Source of the DNA: JABCYV01 sp963729325
Lineage (GTDB): Bacteria > Acidobacteriota > Terriglobia > Terriglobales > Acidobacteriaceae
Direction of reading: 5' to 3'
NCBI GenBank assembly: GCA_963729325.1
Contig: CAVSNS010000021.1
Location: 49,505-113,504, forward strand
Length of the DNA stretch: 64,000 nucleotides
The notes beneath the pieces are model-generated. The model saw only the letters and a list, made by a program, of their open reading frames with translations, ran no database searches and was not told the DNA's origin. Positions 1 through 8,740 of this stretch are shown piece after piece (position 1 is the first letter of the stretch; every line of letters starts with the position of its first letter). The translations under genes were made by a program, and so were the position numbers.

Positions 1-122
1 GCTTTCAACGGCTCGATCGCTGTATTTTCTGTGACTTTCGGAGTAGAACCTTCGTCCCGGCTTTCTCCTTGACACCCTATCTTACCGGAGCGAAACTCCG
101 CTCAGAGCACTTGCAAATTTGC

Positions 123-1217
123 ATGGACCATTACTCCATCCTGGACCATAGTCCGCCCCAGGCACCACGGGAAACCATCCTGCCTGAGAGCAAATCCAAG
201 CGATTTCCTTCGCCGCGCGAAGTCTCGCCAGAGCGCCTGCGTTTTCCCGGCGATGACGGCGGCAAATCGCTCAATCACATGGCTCAGCGCGACCTCGATG
301 CTGCGCTGCAATTGCTGGCAGAGCGCGCTCAATACATCACTGGAGCCTCCGGCGCAGCCATCGCGTTGCGGCAAGGCGACAAAATGATTTGTCGCGCCCG
401 TTCCGGGTGAGTCCGCGCCCGACCTGGGAGCGCGTCTGCAGGTCGAGTCGGGACTCTCAGCCGAAGCAGTCCGCACTCGGAAGATTCTCCGTTGCGAGGA
501 TGCTGGCACCGATCCGCGTGTGAATCGGGAGAGTTGCCGGTCGCTGGGAATCGCCTCAATAGTGGTGATGCCTTTGGTCCGCGAGGAGCAGGTTAAGGGA
601 ATATTTGAACTCCTGTCCGGGAGGACCCAGCGCATTTGAGGAGCGAGACCTCGCCGCTTTGGAGCGGCTGGCCGAAATGATCCAGACCGCACTGGATCAT
701 GCCGACGCCGCGAAACGGGCGGAAAATGAAATGACGGCTTCAGCCAATACTGCTGCAGCGAAGCCGGGTAAGGTTGAATCCAAAGACAAGATCGAATCGG
801 ATCCGGTGATGCGGCCAGCGCTGGAAAAAGAACCGGACATCACGCCAACCACAGAGGGCCTCGCCAACCCACAAGCAGCCTCGGCCATCATGGATTCGTC
901 GCTTGCGGAAGTGCCAGAAGATGTTGCCGATTCGCTCGTGACTTTGCTGAGCGAGCGGGGCAACATTGGGACCTGTGAGGCATGCGGATTCCCCGTCTCC
1001 GAGGGACGGAAGTTGTGCCTGGATTGCGAAGCCGATCAGATTCCGGAAACTGCCTCGATTGCGAGTCCGGCGATCCCCGCACGACGACGCTCCGGAGTTT
1101 CTTGCCAATCTAGTTGCTCCTGAAGTCAAGAGCTGGTGGCAGTCCCACTCGTATGTGGTCGTTACCATCCTGCTGGTAGCGGCCACGGTGATTTTGATCC
1201 TCTGGCGCAACCTGTAA
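123..1217 (+). CDS. GAF-domain protein with C-terminal zinc ribbon and membrane anchor (frameshifted)
   Basis: The protein is readable only by joining three frames. The first piece (123-410) ends inside a GAF-like fold ('ASGAAIALRQGD'). A middle piece (about 409-620) continues it ('LGIASIVVMPLVREEQVKG'). A third piece (about 620-1080) has 'FEERDLAALERLAEM', the usual end of a GAF domain, then a low-complexity linker and a CxxC...CxxC zinc ribbon (CEAC, CLDC). After another shift near 1080 the tail is one membrane helix (VVVTILLVAATVILILW) ending at 1217. GAF domains bind small ligands or act as sensors; the ligand cannot be told. The start is uncertain (ATG at 123 or 69, no clear ribosome site). 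Indel error is likelier than decay because every piece is well conserved. Confidence 0.6.
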
Positions 1218-1613
1218 TCACGTACAGATTTTATCCGGCAAGAGAAAAGTGCTTTTCGCGAGGTCGGAAGCGAGTGTTCCGTCGCAGTAGTATTTCTTCA
1301 GAACGTTATCTTTCCAGCTCAATAGGTCACGGTTAGCAGCCGCGAACTCGGCCCAGGTTTGGTGGTACCCGGCCCGAACCATTCGTTCCCGAATCAAAAA
1401 CACGAAAGCCCACGTGATGGTCTCGTTATAGAGGCCGGGTTTGCCCTTAGCTGAAGCGAATTTCGCCAGCGAAGCCGAAAATCGGTGGAGGGCTTCCAGG
1501 GCCGGATACCGGCTTAGATACAGAAAAGTCATCTTGACGTGGTCGAGGTGGTGAAAAGACTCACTGGGCAAGCTGCCATCCTCGAACTTCGCCATGAACT
1601 CATCATCGGTCAC
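1218..1613 (-). CDS. Conserved hypothetical protein, 131 aa
   Basis: This ORF reads on the minus strand and ends directly against the stop of the convergent GAF gene. It is a soluble protein with 'FHHLDHVKMTFLYL' near the N-terminus and 'LYNETITWAFVFLIRERM' in the middle, which suggests a helical domain with a His-rich patch that could bind a metal (inference). No signal peptide or membrane helix is visible. It lies 66 nt downstream of a 90-aa gene on the same strand, so the two are probably co-transcribed from the operator at 1958-1986. I do not recognise a named family. Confidence 0.6.
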   Translation of the reverse strand: MTDDEFMAKFEDGSLPSESFHHLDHVKMTFLYLSRYPALEALHRFSASLAKFASAKGKPGLYNETITWAFVFLIRERMVRAGYHQTWAEFAAANRDLLSWKDNVLKKYYCDGTLASDLAKSTFLLPDKICT

Positions 1614-1679
1614 AGATCACCTCCCAACCGTAGAATCCGGCGGCGGCTTCCAGGAGTGGCAGTGCTTTCACCCGTCGAT

Positions 1680-1952
1680 TCATTCCGAATGGGTCGCACC
1701 TGCTTCACTGAGGCGGTGGCTTGCGCGGGAGTCCAAATCGAGACCATAGAACTTTTTCAACTCCTTGATCCGGCGCAAACTGGTTTGGTTAAAGGGACAC
1801 TTTCCATCAAAAGCATGCAGAACAATGCCTTCGAGCAGATCACCGAGAGTCATATCGTGGTAGTCGGCAAAGGCCCTAAGTATCTTCAGCAGTCGCTTTT
1901 CCAGGCGGACTCCCGTTTGCACGCGTTCAATCATGTGTTTGTTATCCGTCAT
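1680..1952 (-). CDS. Small conserved hypothetical protein, possible RHH-like DNA-binding protein
   Basis: This is a 90-aa, charge-rich protein. The segment 'GVRLEKRLLKILRAFAD' followed by 'YHDMTLGDLLEGIVLHAF' has the pattern of a beta strand plus two helices seen in ribbon-helix-helix and Arc-like proteins; that assignment is a guess from the pattern. It is the first gene of a two-gene minus-strand unit, and its start codon (complement of 1950-1952) lies 5 nt from a tandem palindromic repeat, the arrangement of an autoregulated small regulator. No Shine-Dalgarno is visible, so it may be leaderless. Confidence 0.5.
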   Translation of the reverse strand: MTDNKHMIERVQTGVRLEKRLLKILRAFADYHDMTLGDLLEGIVLHAFDGKCPFNQTSLRRIKELKKFYGLDLDSRASHRLSEAGATHSE

Positions 1953-1957
1953 TTTAT

Positions 1958-1986
1958 GTACTAATGTACCTTGGTACTAATGTACC
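1958..1986. promoter_or_regulatory. Tandem palindromic operator-like repeat upstream of the 90-aa gene
   Basis: The 13-mer GTACTAATGTACC occurs twice, at 1958-1970 and 1974-1986, a period of 16 nt. In the second copy the unit is a palindrome (GGTAC, TAAT spacer, GTACC). It lies immediately upstream of the minus-strand start codon at 1952, where a dimeric repressor would block transcription. Confidence 0.55.
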
Positions 1987-2433
1987 ACTAGGTAAGGTAG
2001 GATTGCACAGGCTATTCCGCGTCCCGTGTCTACCGGCTGCTGTCTGAGGCCGGCAAGCCAACACGAGTAGGGCTCTGCGTTGACTTGGGTCGCCTGCGCA
2101 GCCTACCATCGGAAAATCTCCTGGGAGCTGCCCGTTTCATGATCAGCGAGACCAGCGAATTGTTTGTGTCCCATTGTGTTTCAGCAGGTTAGAGCACACT
2201 CAGACACACGACTTTTGATGGTTGAGTCACGATTTAAGCCATAAAACAGCCTGATTCAGCCCATTCCGTGAGATACGAATTAAGACATCCAATCTCGACG
2301 AAAGTCACGAAGCCAACGGCAAAATAGAATATTGTCACGGTGATATTCGGCGCAGCGTTATCGCTAGGCGGGATTTTGAACGACGGTTTTTCACGTTCGA
2401 TGACCGTCGCTCCCTTCAAAGACTGGGAGGCAC
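1987..2433. other. Intergenic stretch without a convincing gene
   Basis: A plus-strand open frame about 1999-2192 lacks a start codon, and a 61-aa minus ORF (2234-2419) has no supporting signal. A 19-mer at 2136-2154 is identical to the start region of the kinase gene at 27763-27781. Nothing else is evident. Confidence 0.3.
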
Positions 2434-2739
2434 ATGAGCATCAAAGCGACGGCACTAATCAAGAGAGAGACCAAGATTGATCCGAGGAAACCGAAGGACA
2501 AAGCGTTTTACGCATCTCTGTCTCTGCTAAATGCAGAGGGGAAAGAATACGGTCCCCCACGGTTTCTGAGCGAGTTCCGTGAAGTTGCGGTTTTGCTCAA
2601 ACGTGAAGCGGGAGTTACACACGAACAGTTGCACGAGCGTCATGCATCTTACGAAAGGGGCGAAGAAATCAGTTTTCCTCTGACCCTAGAAAGCGACGAA
2701 GCAATCAAAAATCTTGGGTTCGACCCCAAGGCAGCATGA
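2434..2739 (+). CDS. Hypothetical protein, 101 aa
   Basis: The start is supported by a good ribosome site (GGGAGG, 4 nt before the ATG). The product is a small hydrophilic protein rich in Lys and Glu, with no signal peptide or membrane segment ('MSIKATALIKRETKIDPRK' at the start, 'FPLTLESDEAIKNLGF' near the end). It is convergent with the DUF4145 gene at 2796. I do not recognise a family. Confidence 0.55.
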   Translation: MSIKATALIKRETKIDPRKPKDKAFYASLSLLNAEGKEYGPPRFLSEFREVAVLLKREAGVTHEQLHERHASYERGEEISFPLTLESDEAIKNLGFDPKAA

Positions 2740-2795
2740 CGGAGGTGACCCGTGCTTCACAGCGAAATTCTTCCCGAGCACGCACCAGTTGAAAC

Positions 2796-3425
2796 TCATG
2801 GGGTTTTCTTCAGAGCACGCAGTCGCTTGAGCAAGTCGGAATACTGGTAAACCGCCTTTAAGACTTCCTTGGCGAACTCAATACCGACTTCAACCTCTTC
2901 CTGCCCGACCTTGTCGTACTCCCGACTTTCGATGTGAGCAGCATCATTCCCGAGCAATCTCAAATCATCGACACCATCGAGCAATTCCTGCGGCAGTACG
3001 ACCTTGGAGCCTAACGCCTTGATGCGCTCTTTGAGATTGACTCCTTTCGCTTTTCTGTCTGCACAAAGTTCTTCTAACGTCTTACGAACCATCATTGCTG
3101 ACGCAACAAAGCACTTGCTGGCGTGACATGTGATGGCTTCCTCGAATGCCGCAATGACGGTGGCAGGTATATTCGTCGCATCGAAATCAATCCGTTCAGC
3201 AGGGTAGGAAGCAACTAACCGATTGGATTTAAAAACAAAAAATACGAGTGCATGGCATGTGGGGTCTGGACATCTTCGTTGCCCAACAATTTCTACACCG
3301 TTGTTTAGGAGAACATCTCCGCCTCCTACACTTTCAAACAGTCCGCGTTGAAGGCACACAGGGCATCGAAGTTTCACCACTGTGACGGGGTTCTGTGGAA
3401 AACAGCTATCGGCTTTGACGTTCAT
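2796..3425 (-). CDS. DUF4145-domain protein with N-terminal zinc ribbon
   Basis: This 209-aa protein starts with a zinc ribbon (CPVC about residue 20, then 'RRCPDPTC' about residue 50). A helical domain follows with 'AFEEAITCHASKCFVASAMM VRKTLEELC' and 'LRLLGNDAAHIES', the typical pattern of DUF4145, in which a conserved N-D-A-A-H sits near the end. DUF4145 is often found near restriction or other defence genes and may bind nucleic acid, but its function is unknown and no defence gene is adjacent here. The family call is from motif recognition. Confidence 0.7.
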   Translation of the reverse strand: MNVKADSCFPQNPVTVVKLRCPVCLQRGLFESVGGGDVLLNNGVEIVGQRRCPDPTCHALVFFVFKSNRLVASYPAERIDFDATNIPATVIAAFEEAITCHASKCFVASAMMVRKTLEELCADRKAKGVNLKERIKALGSKVVLPQELLDGVDDLRLLGNDAAHIESREYDKVGQEEVEVGIEFAKEVLKAVYQYSDLLKRLRALKKTP

Positions 3426-3875
3426 TCAGTGGATTGTACCTTGATGAGGCTGGACGTTGCAGGGTACGCCTGAAAGATGGACGGCTTGCTGAACGTACTG
3501 GAGGAGTAAAATCGGGATAGTGCTAATATCCACCGTCATCGCCTGTTCACTCGTTTCCCCTCAGGTGTCCGCCGTCCCTAATCCGCTTGCGGAGTTCGCT
3601 GCCCAGACGATTGATCTGGATGAACCCCAGCATGGTCATGACGAGCACGATACTTCGCTCCTTGAACACAACCTGATTGACCTCAGAGTTCCGATAATTA
3701 CGGGTGGGTTCATCGTATCCCACCAGTCCACGCTGTTAGAGGCAGCGAACCGTGGGATGAAAAAGTGGTGGGCGACAACGCCACTAGGGAAGCCTTTCGT
3801 TTTGATGCTCGGGACTAGGTGAAAGCCAGCAGGCAATCGTCCAAGCAGCGAACCACGACCGAGGTACGAGTCAGC
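3426..3875. other. Stretch with no well-supported gene
   Basis: A 100-aa plus ORF (3520-3822) has a weak hydrophobic N-terminus (MLISTVIACSLVSPQVSAVP) that could be a signal peptide, but it has no ribosome site and no recognisable motif. The long minus ORF over 3636-4442 is probably an accidental open frame. No call is made. Confidence 0.25.
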
Positions 3876-4097
3876 ATGATTAGGTGCGTTCAATGTGGCT
3901 CTTCTCGATTGGATAAGCAAGGTGTGGGGTGTGCTCTTTGTGGTGGTTCGCCCGCTTTTCGTTCGGAACAGTGCCACATTGACGAAGACACAAAGGCCAA
4001 GATGCCAGCATTGAGCAACACATCCAATTTTCCGATGATGTGCGGGGGTGTCATTCAGGGAGAGACTAAGGAGTGCGGGAGAGCAATTCTCCTGTGA
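3876..4097 (+). CDS. Small zinc-ribbon protein
   Basis: Starting at the internal ATG at 3876 gives a 73-aa protein that opens with 'MIRCVQCGSSRLDKQ' and 'CALCGG', two CxxC knuckles of a zinc ribbon. The last residues overlap, on the other strand, a conserved C-terminal coding fragment (4066-4335), so the true extent is doubtful. The ribosome site is weak (GAGG 14 nt upstream). Confidence 0.4.
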   Translation: MIRCVQCGSSRLDKQGVGCALCGGSPAFRSEQCHIDEDTKAKMPALSNTSNFPMMCGGVIQGETKECGRAILL

Positions 4098-4335
4098 TCG
4101 GGTTCTTGAATGTATTTTCGTCCACGTAATTAAGGGAAGTTCCATCCTCCAAGCGGCATGCCCGTGAACCCGGTATTGAACTAGGGCCCTCCAGCGAAGA
4201 AGTTGAGATGCGCTCCTGCTCCACGTAGGCACGATGTCGGGTTCCATCTTTCCTGTAGAGCCATAAAGTTTCCTGTCTGGAATTGTTGACTGGAGACGTG
4301 CAAGCGGCTTCGGCAACGCTATTGCCGCTGCATTT
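4066..4335 (-). pseudogene. C-terminal fragment of a small acidobacterial-type protein (copy A)
   Basis: On the minus strand, an open frame without a start codon reads through 'TLWLYRKDGTRHRAYVEQ' and ends 'LNYVDENTFKNPITGELLSR' plus Thr-Pro-stop at 4066. The final 26 codons are nearly repeated at 11141-11225 (8 differences in 77 nt), and the differences fit codon drift. The fragment is truncated at its 5' side, where a different gene fragment begins on the plus strand. The function is unknown. Confidence 0.5.
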
Positions 4336-4494
4336 GAATTAGGTCGGCTGGAGGCTGCTGTTTCCGCTTTGTCGGGGATCGGCTCGACCTCAATACGCAC
4401 CAGACGCCGAAAGATGTCAGCATCTGCTCGGAGAAGAATCAACCGGGGTATCGTACCATCTTTCGCCTTTGATTCGCTATCGGAATTGTGCTAG
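4267..4494 (+). pseudogene. Truncated copy of the basic-repeat protein at 16571-16873
   Basis: An open frame with no start codon encodes 'AFELGRLEAAVSALSG' followed by 'RRRKMSASARRRI', closely matching residues 15-50 of the minus-strand protein at 16571-16873 ('AFELGRLEAAVSALSG', 'RRKMSAAGRRRI'). It loses the second half with the AQKARWAK motifs and ends at 4494, just before the IS66 remnant. It is probably a duplicate cut by insertion or recombination. Confidence 0.55.
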
Positions 4495-4506
4495 CATTTT
4501 CGGAGT

Positions 4507-5184
4507 TGGAGGCAGAAATGGGATGGGCCGAAGCGGTTCCTGGGACAGTTCGAAGGCATTCTCCAAAGCGACGGCTATGCAGCGTATGACCAAATCGGTG
4601 GGCCGAGAATGGTACATGCCGCTTGTTGGGCTCATGCAAGAAGACAGTTTTTCGAAGCAGTGCAGCTAAGTCCCCGAGATCCGGTTGCAACCCCGATTGT
4701 GGCTCAGATGGACGAACTGTTTGCCGTCGATGCAGAAGCTCGCCGCAAAACGCTGACTACTGCGACGCGTTATTTTCGGCGTCAGGAGGCAGCGAAAGCT
4801 CTTCTCGATGATATTCGCAGCAAGATCGAGGCAGCGCAGTCCGTTGCATTACCCTCCAGCGCACTCAGCAAGGCTTGCAAGTACGCGCTCACGCTGTGGA
4901 AGAAGCTCACCCGCTTCTTGGAGTATCCCGAATTAGAGCTAAGTACTAACCTGGCGGAGAACTCCATGCGTCCGCTAGCTCTTGGTCGAAAGAATTGGTT
5001 GCACATCGGCAGCCCACAAGCGGGACCGAAGGTTGCGGCGATTCTCTCGGTCGTGGAAAGCTGCCGTCGGCTGCAAGTCCCGTTGCGCGATTACTTTTCC
5101 ATGATCCTCCCCGGTCTTGCCGACCTCTCGATCCGGTGCCTCCCAGACCTTACTCCCGCTGTGTGGGTCGCCCGGCATTCGTAG
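4507..5184 (+). mobile_element. IS66-family transposase, 5'-truncated remnant
   Basis: The open frame from 4507 encodes the C-terminal half of an IS66 DDE transposase: 'GPKRFLGQFEGILQSDGYAA', 'MVHAACWAHARRQFFEA', 'NLAENSMRPLALGRKNWLH' and 'LPGLADLSIRCLPDLTP' match the family signature. About half of a normal 500-aa IS66 TnpC is missing at the N-terminus, and no tnpA, tnpB or terminal repeats are seen. The remnant is inactive. It abuts other gene fragments, which marks this as a junction zone. Confidence 0.85.
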
Positions 5185-5407
5185 ACTCAAGCGACCGGAG
5201 AACTGATCTTGCGACCAAAACCTGTCTACCGACCTGCCCCTGCAAGTGGCAAAACTGCCAGTATCCAGCCACCTAAGGCTGGTCTACATTTTGAGAAGTT
5301 GTGGGGTAGTTCCGCACACTTTGTCGCGGTCGAGAGGCAGAAACCTGTCGCGGTTCGTCTAGAGACCCCGACGTGCGACTTCCTGCCAATTTCTGCGGGG
5401 TAGTTTT

Positions 5408-5795
5408 GTGTTCTCAGTAACACACTTCGAGATCTAACGCCAGCGACCCTGGGAAGCTGGCCGACTTCTACCGCACCCTGTTTGGATGGCAGTTGCAAAA
5501 GGCGCCAGGCATCGATTACTGGCGGATTCAGACCGAACCGAATCACGCAAACTCTTTCAATGGCGGATTGACATATCGCCCTATACCCGAGCCGCGCAGC
5601 TGGGTGCACTACGTCAATGTTGAGTCCCTCGATGACGCGATCGAACAAGTGCAACGTCTGGGCGGCGAGCTGTTACGTCCGAAGACGGCGGTGCCTAAGA
5701 CTGCCTGGTATGCGATCGTCCAAGACCCCGAGGGAAACATTTTCGCCATCTGGCAACCTGACTCGACTGCGTTTCCACCACCAGAGCCGGAATGA
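5408..5795 (+). CDS. VOC (glyoxalase/bleomycin-resistance fold) family protein, one frameshift
   Basis: Starting at GTG 5408 the frame reads 'VTHFEI'; after a one-base slip at 5435 it continues 'NASDPGKLADFYRTLFGWQ', then 'YWRIQTEPNHANSFNGG' and 'VHYVNVESLDDAIEQV', ending 'AIVQDPEGNIFAIWQPD'. This is the full two-module beta-alpha-beta-beta-beta plan of a 128-aa VOC protein. VOC proteins bind a metal and act on small molecules; the substrate is unknown. The stop lies 86 nt before the BKACE operon, so it may be part of it. Confidence 0.75.
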
Positions 5796-5881
5796 AGAGG
5801 GATTCAAGAAGGATGTTGTGGTACCGAAGCTAGGGAAAGGCGCAAACCGATCACGATCCAACTCGAAAAGGAGAGCAACAA

Positions 5882-7039
5882 ATGTATTACACCGACAATT
5901 CGATTCTTCCCGAATACATGGAGCCGGCGATCATTACAGCAGCTCCCTACGGACCACAGTGGCTGCCGGGGGATGCCTCCGACCTCCCCCTCACGTGGGA
6001 CGAACAGGTGCAGGCAGCGGTGGACTGCTATGAAGCTGGGGCCGCCGTGCTGCACTTCCATGTGCGCAATCCCGCAACCGGACATGGTTCCACGGACTTC
6101 GAGCAGTACTGCTACCTGCTCGAGCGTGTGAAAAAGGCCGTGCCCGAGATGATCATCCAGGTGGGCGGGTCGATTTCGTTCGCTCCGAAAACCGACGAAG
6201 CGAAAGCCAAATGGCTGGATTACGACACCCGGCACATGCTTACCGAACTAACCCCGAAGCCGGAGTCTGTGACCGTTGCCATCGGTACCACGCTGTGGGA
6301 CGTTGTCTCGATGATGAACCCGGGAGACGTGAAAGGGACTCACCTGGATAACCCGAAGGTGCAGGCCGCCTGGGCAGGGATGGTGATGGACTCGACTCCG
6401 GCTTTCTATCTCGAGCACCTAAAGCGGCTCAAAGCACACGGTATTCAACCCTACTTTGTACCGGCCCACGTCCACCAGTGGGAGATTATCGAGCGGCTGA
6501 TTCGGGCGGGTGTCTACATGGGGCCAGTGAACATGTGCTTGGCTGCCTACGGCGGCGGCACGCTCGGGCGGAATCCATATGACGTCATCCATTTCCTGGA
6601 ACGCCTCCCGCAGAACGCTGTTGCGACCATCTGGTCCAGCATGCGCGGAAACCATACGCTGCAAGCTCTGGGCATCATTCTCGGCATTCACGTGCGAGTG
6701 GGCAACGAGGATAACCTCTGGGGTGCGAACCGGGAACGGTCGACCACGCTCCAGCAAATCAAAGGGGCGGTCGATGTGTGCAAGAGGTTCGGCCGCAGAG
6801 TGGCGACGGCGGAAGAAGCGCGCAAGATCATGAAGATCGGCGTCACATACAACAGTGCGGAAGAGACGCTCCAGGCTCTTGGAATGCCGCCGAACCCCGT
6901 CGATTACCATGTCGGCCTTCAACTCTGGGAGACAGACGGAAAGAAAGACAGGGGGGTCGTGGGGAGCGATTCGCATCCCATTGCCTACTGCATGGTTCCA
7001 CCAGACATCGCCGCACCCAAGAAAACGAAAGTGGCCTAA
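5882..7039 (+). CDS. Beta-keto acid cleavage enzyme (BKACE, DUF849)
   Basis: This 385-aa protein belongs to the family of 3-keto-5-aminohexanoate cleavage enzyme (Kce), zinc enzymes that condense a beta-keto acid with acetyl-CoA to give acetoacetate and a new CoA thioester. It shows 'AVLHFHVRNPATG' (HxH zinc ligands and following Arg), 'IIQVGGSISFAP', 'PYFVPAHVHQWEI' and 'NEDNLWGANRERS'. It is longer than the 270-310 aa of the Kce type. A ribosome site (AAAAGGAGAGC) precedes the ATG. It heads a cluster with a CMD protein and a Rieske ferredoxin, suggesting catabolism of a ring-derived or branched keto acid. The substrate cannot be read from sequence. Confidence 0.85.
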   Translation: MYYTDNSILPEYMEPAIITAAPYGPQWLPGDASDLPLTWDEQVQAAVDCYEAGAAVLHFHVRNPATGHGSTDFEQYCYLLERVKKAVPEMIIQVGGSISFAPKTDEAKAKWLDYDTRHMLTELTPKPESVTVAIGTTLWDVVSMMNPGDVKGTHLDNPKVQAAWAGMVMDSTPAFYLEHLKRLKAHGIQPYFVPAHVHQWEIIERLIRAGVYMGPVNMCLAAYGGGTLGRNPYDVIHFLERLPQNAVATIWSSMRGNHTLQALGIILGIHVRVGNEDNLWGANRERSTTLQQIKGAVDVCKRFGRRVATAEEARKIMKIGVTYNSAEETLQALGMPPNPVDYHVGLQLWETDGKKDRGVVGSDSHPIAYCMVPPDIAAPKKTKVA

Positions 7040-7127
7040 CTCAACCTCGCAACGTCCTGCCTCGAGAGGGGCGGGACGTTGCGTAGGAATTCTATGAGTC
7101 GTGCGCAACAAACACAGGAGAGAGATC

Positions 7128-7901
7128 ATGAGCAACGAAACGAAGGAATATAAGGAAAACACGGGTGCAGAGACTGGCCCGCCTAAGGGTCCTTGGGATT
7201 CGGTTTTGGACACGCTGCGCGAATGGGATCCGAAGTGGGCCGAGCTCTGCTTCAAAATGAGCACCAACCCATGGATCCACCCCGTTTTGCCCCGCAAGTT
7301 TATTGAGTTGGTCAGTATTAGCTTGAATGCCGCCTGTACAAATCTCAACCCGGAGGGAACGCGCCACCACATCCGAGCCGCTCTCGAAGCGGGCGCGACT
7401 CGCGAGGAGATTGTATTCGTTCTTAAGTGCGGATCGGTCTTGTCCATTCATTCCTGCAGCCAAGCCGCTCCCATCGTTCTGGAAGAAGCCAAAGCTGCCA
7501 ACGTCCCGTTGGCTCCGCGAGCCAACACGGAGCCAACCCCCGCATGTGATGCGATGCGGCGGATCGGACAATGGAACACAGCGTGGGATCCGTTCTTCGA
7601 ACTCGATCCGGTATTTACGGACGAATTCATGGCGATGGCGGCGGGAATGTACAAGAGTGGGATCATGTCGCCCAAAGAGGTCGAACTGCTCAGTATCGCC
7701 CTCGATGCTTCCGTCACGCACATGTATGCGCCGGGCACGCGCCGGCACATCAAGAACGCACTGAAGGCGGGCGCGACCTTGGAGGAGATCATGGAGGTGC
7801 TGAAACTCTGTGTTGTTCAAGGGGTTCAGACTTTCAACCTGGGCCTGCCGATTCTGGCAGAGGAACTGGAACACCACTCATCCAACCAGAAGGCGGCCTG
7901 A
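7128..7901 (+). CDS. Carboxymuconolactone decarboxylase (CMD/AhpD-like) family protein, two CMD domains
   Basis: The start at ATG 7128 follows GGAGAGAG. The 257-aa product carries two CMD repeats, each with the 'GTRHHIRAALEAGATREEI' or 'GTRRHIKNALKAGATLEEI' pattern that forms the core helices (about residues 60-120 and 185-245). The redox CxxC of AhpD peroxidase partners is absent, which favours a decarboxylase or structural role over disulfide chemistry. It lies 88 nt after the BKACE gene and 3 nt before the Rieske gene, so it is in the same operon. Confidence 0.85.
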   Translation: MSNETKEYKENTGAETGPPKGPWDSVLDTLREWDPKWAELCFKMSTNPWIHPVLPRKFIELVSISLNAACTNLNPEGTRHHIRAALEAGATREEIVFVLKCGSVLSIHSCSQAAPIVLEEAKAANVPLAPRANTEPTPACDAMRRIGQWNTAWDPFFELDPVFTDEFMAMAAGMYKSGIMSPKEVELLSIALDASVTHMYAPGTRRHIKNALKAGATLEEIMEVLKLCVVQGVQTFNLGLPILAEELEHHSSNQKAA

Positions 7902-7904
7902 TTT

Positions 7905-8234
7905 ATGGCGAACTATGTGGAGGTCGCGAGCATAGAGCAACTTCCTCCGGGAAAGGGCACGGTAGTCACGATCGAAGGCAAGGACATCGCCCTCTTCAAC
8001 GTCGATGGAACGGTTTACGCGACGGACGATGGTTGTCTTCACCACGGAGTGTCGCTTGGAACTTCGGAGTTCGATGGCAAGATCGTGACCTGTCGCGGAC
8101 ACGGCTGGAAGTATGACGTCACCACCGGGAGCACGCTGAATGTTCCCGGATATGGGGTCGCAGCCTACCGGGTGAAAGTTGTCGATGGACAGATCATGGT
8201 AGCTACCGATGAAACCCTGAACCCGGCCGCCTGA
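7905..8234 (+). CDS. Rieske [2Fe-2S] ferredoxin
   Basis: This 109-aa protein has both cluster-binding boxes, C-L-H about residue 44-46 ('CLHHGVSLG') and C-R-G-H about residue 63-66 ('CRGHGWKYD'). Its size and the lack of a membrane anchor match soluble Rieske ferredoxins that feed electrons to aromatic-ring dioxygenases. No dioxygenase subunit is present in the window. It follows the CMD gene by 3 nt, so translation is probably coupled. Confidence 0.9.
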   Translation: MANYVEVASIEQLPPGKGTVVTIEGKDIALFNVDGTVYATDDGCLHHGVSLGTSEFDGKIVTCRGHGWKYDVTTGSTLNVPGYGVAAYRVKVVDGQIMVATDETLNPAA

Positions 8235-8289
8235 AGGCGTGGCGTCCTTTATGTTGCGGCGCTATTCCCGAACGGGCAATGGTGCTGAT

Positions 8290-8712
8290 ATGGAAGAGTA
8301 CCTCAGAAGAGTGTGGGAAGAACTCATTGGGCGCGTGCACGGACCGTTGACGTTTCGGCTCATTCTTCAACCGCTAACAGCCGCCGTCCTTGCGACCCGC
8401 GCTGCGGCGAAAGACGCGCGGGAAGGTCGTCCCGCCTATGGTTGGGCACTCATCACTGACAGGGTTCGTAGGCGCGCGCTGTTGCGGGAGGGTTGGAGAG
8501 AGGTGGCTAAAGTCTTTGTTGCAGCGGTAATCATCGACTTGATCTATGAAATTGTCGTCTTTCACCGGATCTATCCGGGGCAATCCGTGATCGTCGCGGC
8601 GATCCTGGCTTTGTTGCCGTATCCGTTGTTCCGCGGTTCGGTGAACCGTATTCTGAGGCTCCGATTCCAAGGCAGGAAGGCAGCAGAATCGAGCCAAAGA
8701 CCCGCAGCCTAG
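8290..8712 (+). CDS. Hypothetical inner-membrane protein
   Basis: Starting at ATG 8290 gives 140 aa. A cytosolic amphipathic N-terminal half ('MEEYLRRVWEELIGRVHGP') is followed by two membrane helices ('VFVAAVIIDLIYEIVVF' and 'SVIVAAILALLPYPLF') and a basic tail. An upstream in-frame GTG at 8239 or ATG at 8251 is also possible. It follows the Rieske gene by about 55 nt in the same direction. I do not recognise a named family. Confidence 0.6.
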   Translation: MEEYLRRVWEELIGRVHGPLTFRLILQPLTAAVLATRAAAKDAREGRPAYGWALITDRVRRRALLREGWREVAKVFVAAVIIDLIYEIVVFHRIYPGQSVIVAAILALLPYPLFRGSVNRILRLRFQGRKAAESSQRPAA

Positions 8713-8740
8713 CCACACCTCCGAAAGCGTTCGTGATCGA

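Noticed and set aside
4150..4230. tRNA-like T-arm (GTTCAA flanked by CCC and GGG) on the minus strand
   Set aside because: No anticodon arm or acceptor stem can be formed, and the same bases are explained by a coding fragment on the minus strand.
3636..4442. 268-codon minus-strand ORF
   Set aside because: It crosses two unrelated gene fragments and a zinc-ribbon ORF without any motif; conserved coding on the minus strand at 4066-4335 is in a different frame.
6419..7447. Long minus-strand ORFs opposite the BKACE and CMD genes (to 342 codons)
   Set aside because: They mirror well-recognised plus-strand genes and have Arg/Pro/Ser-rich composition typical of shadow frames.
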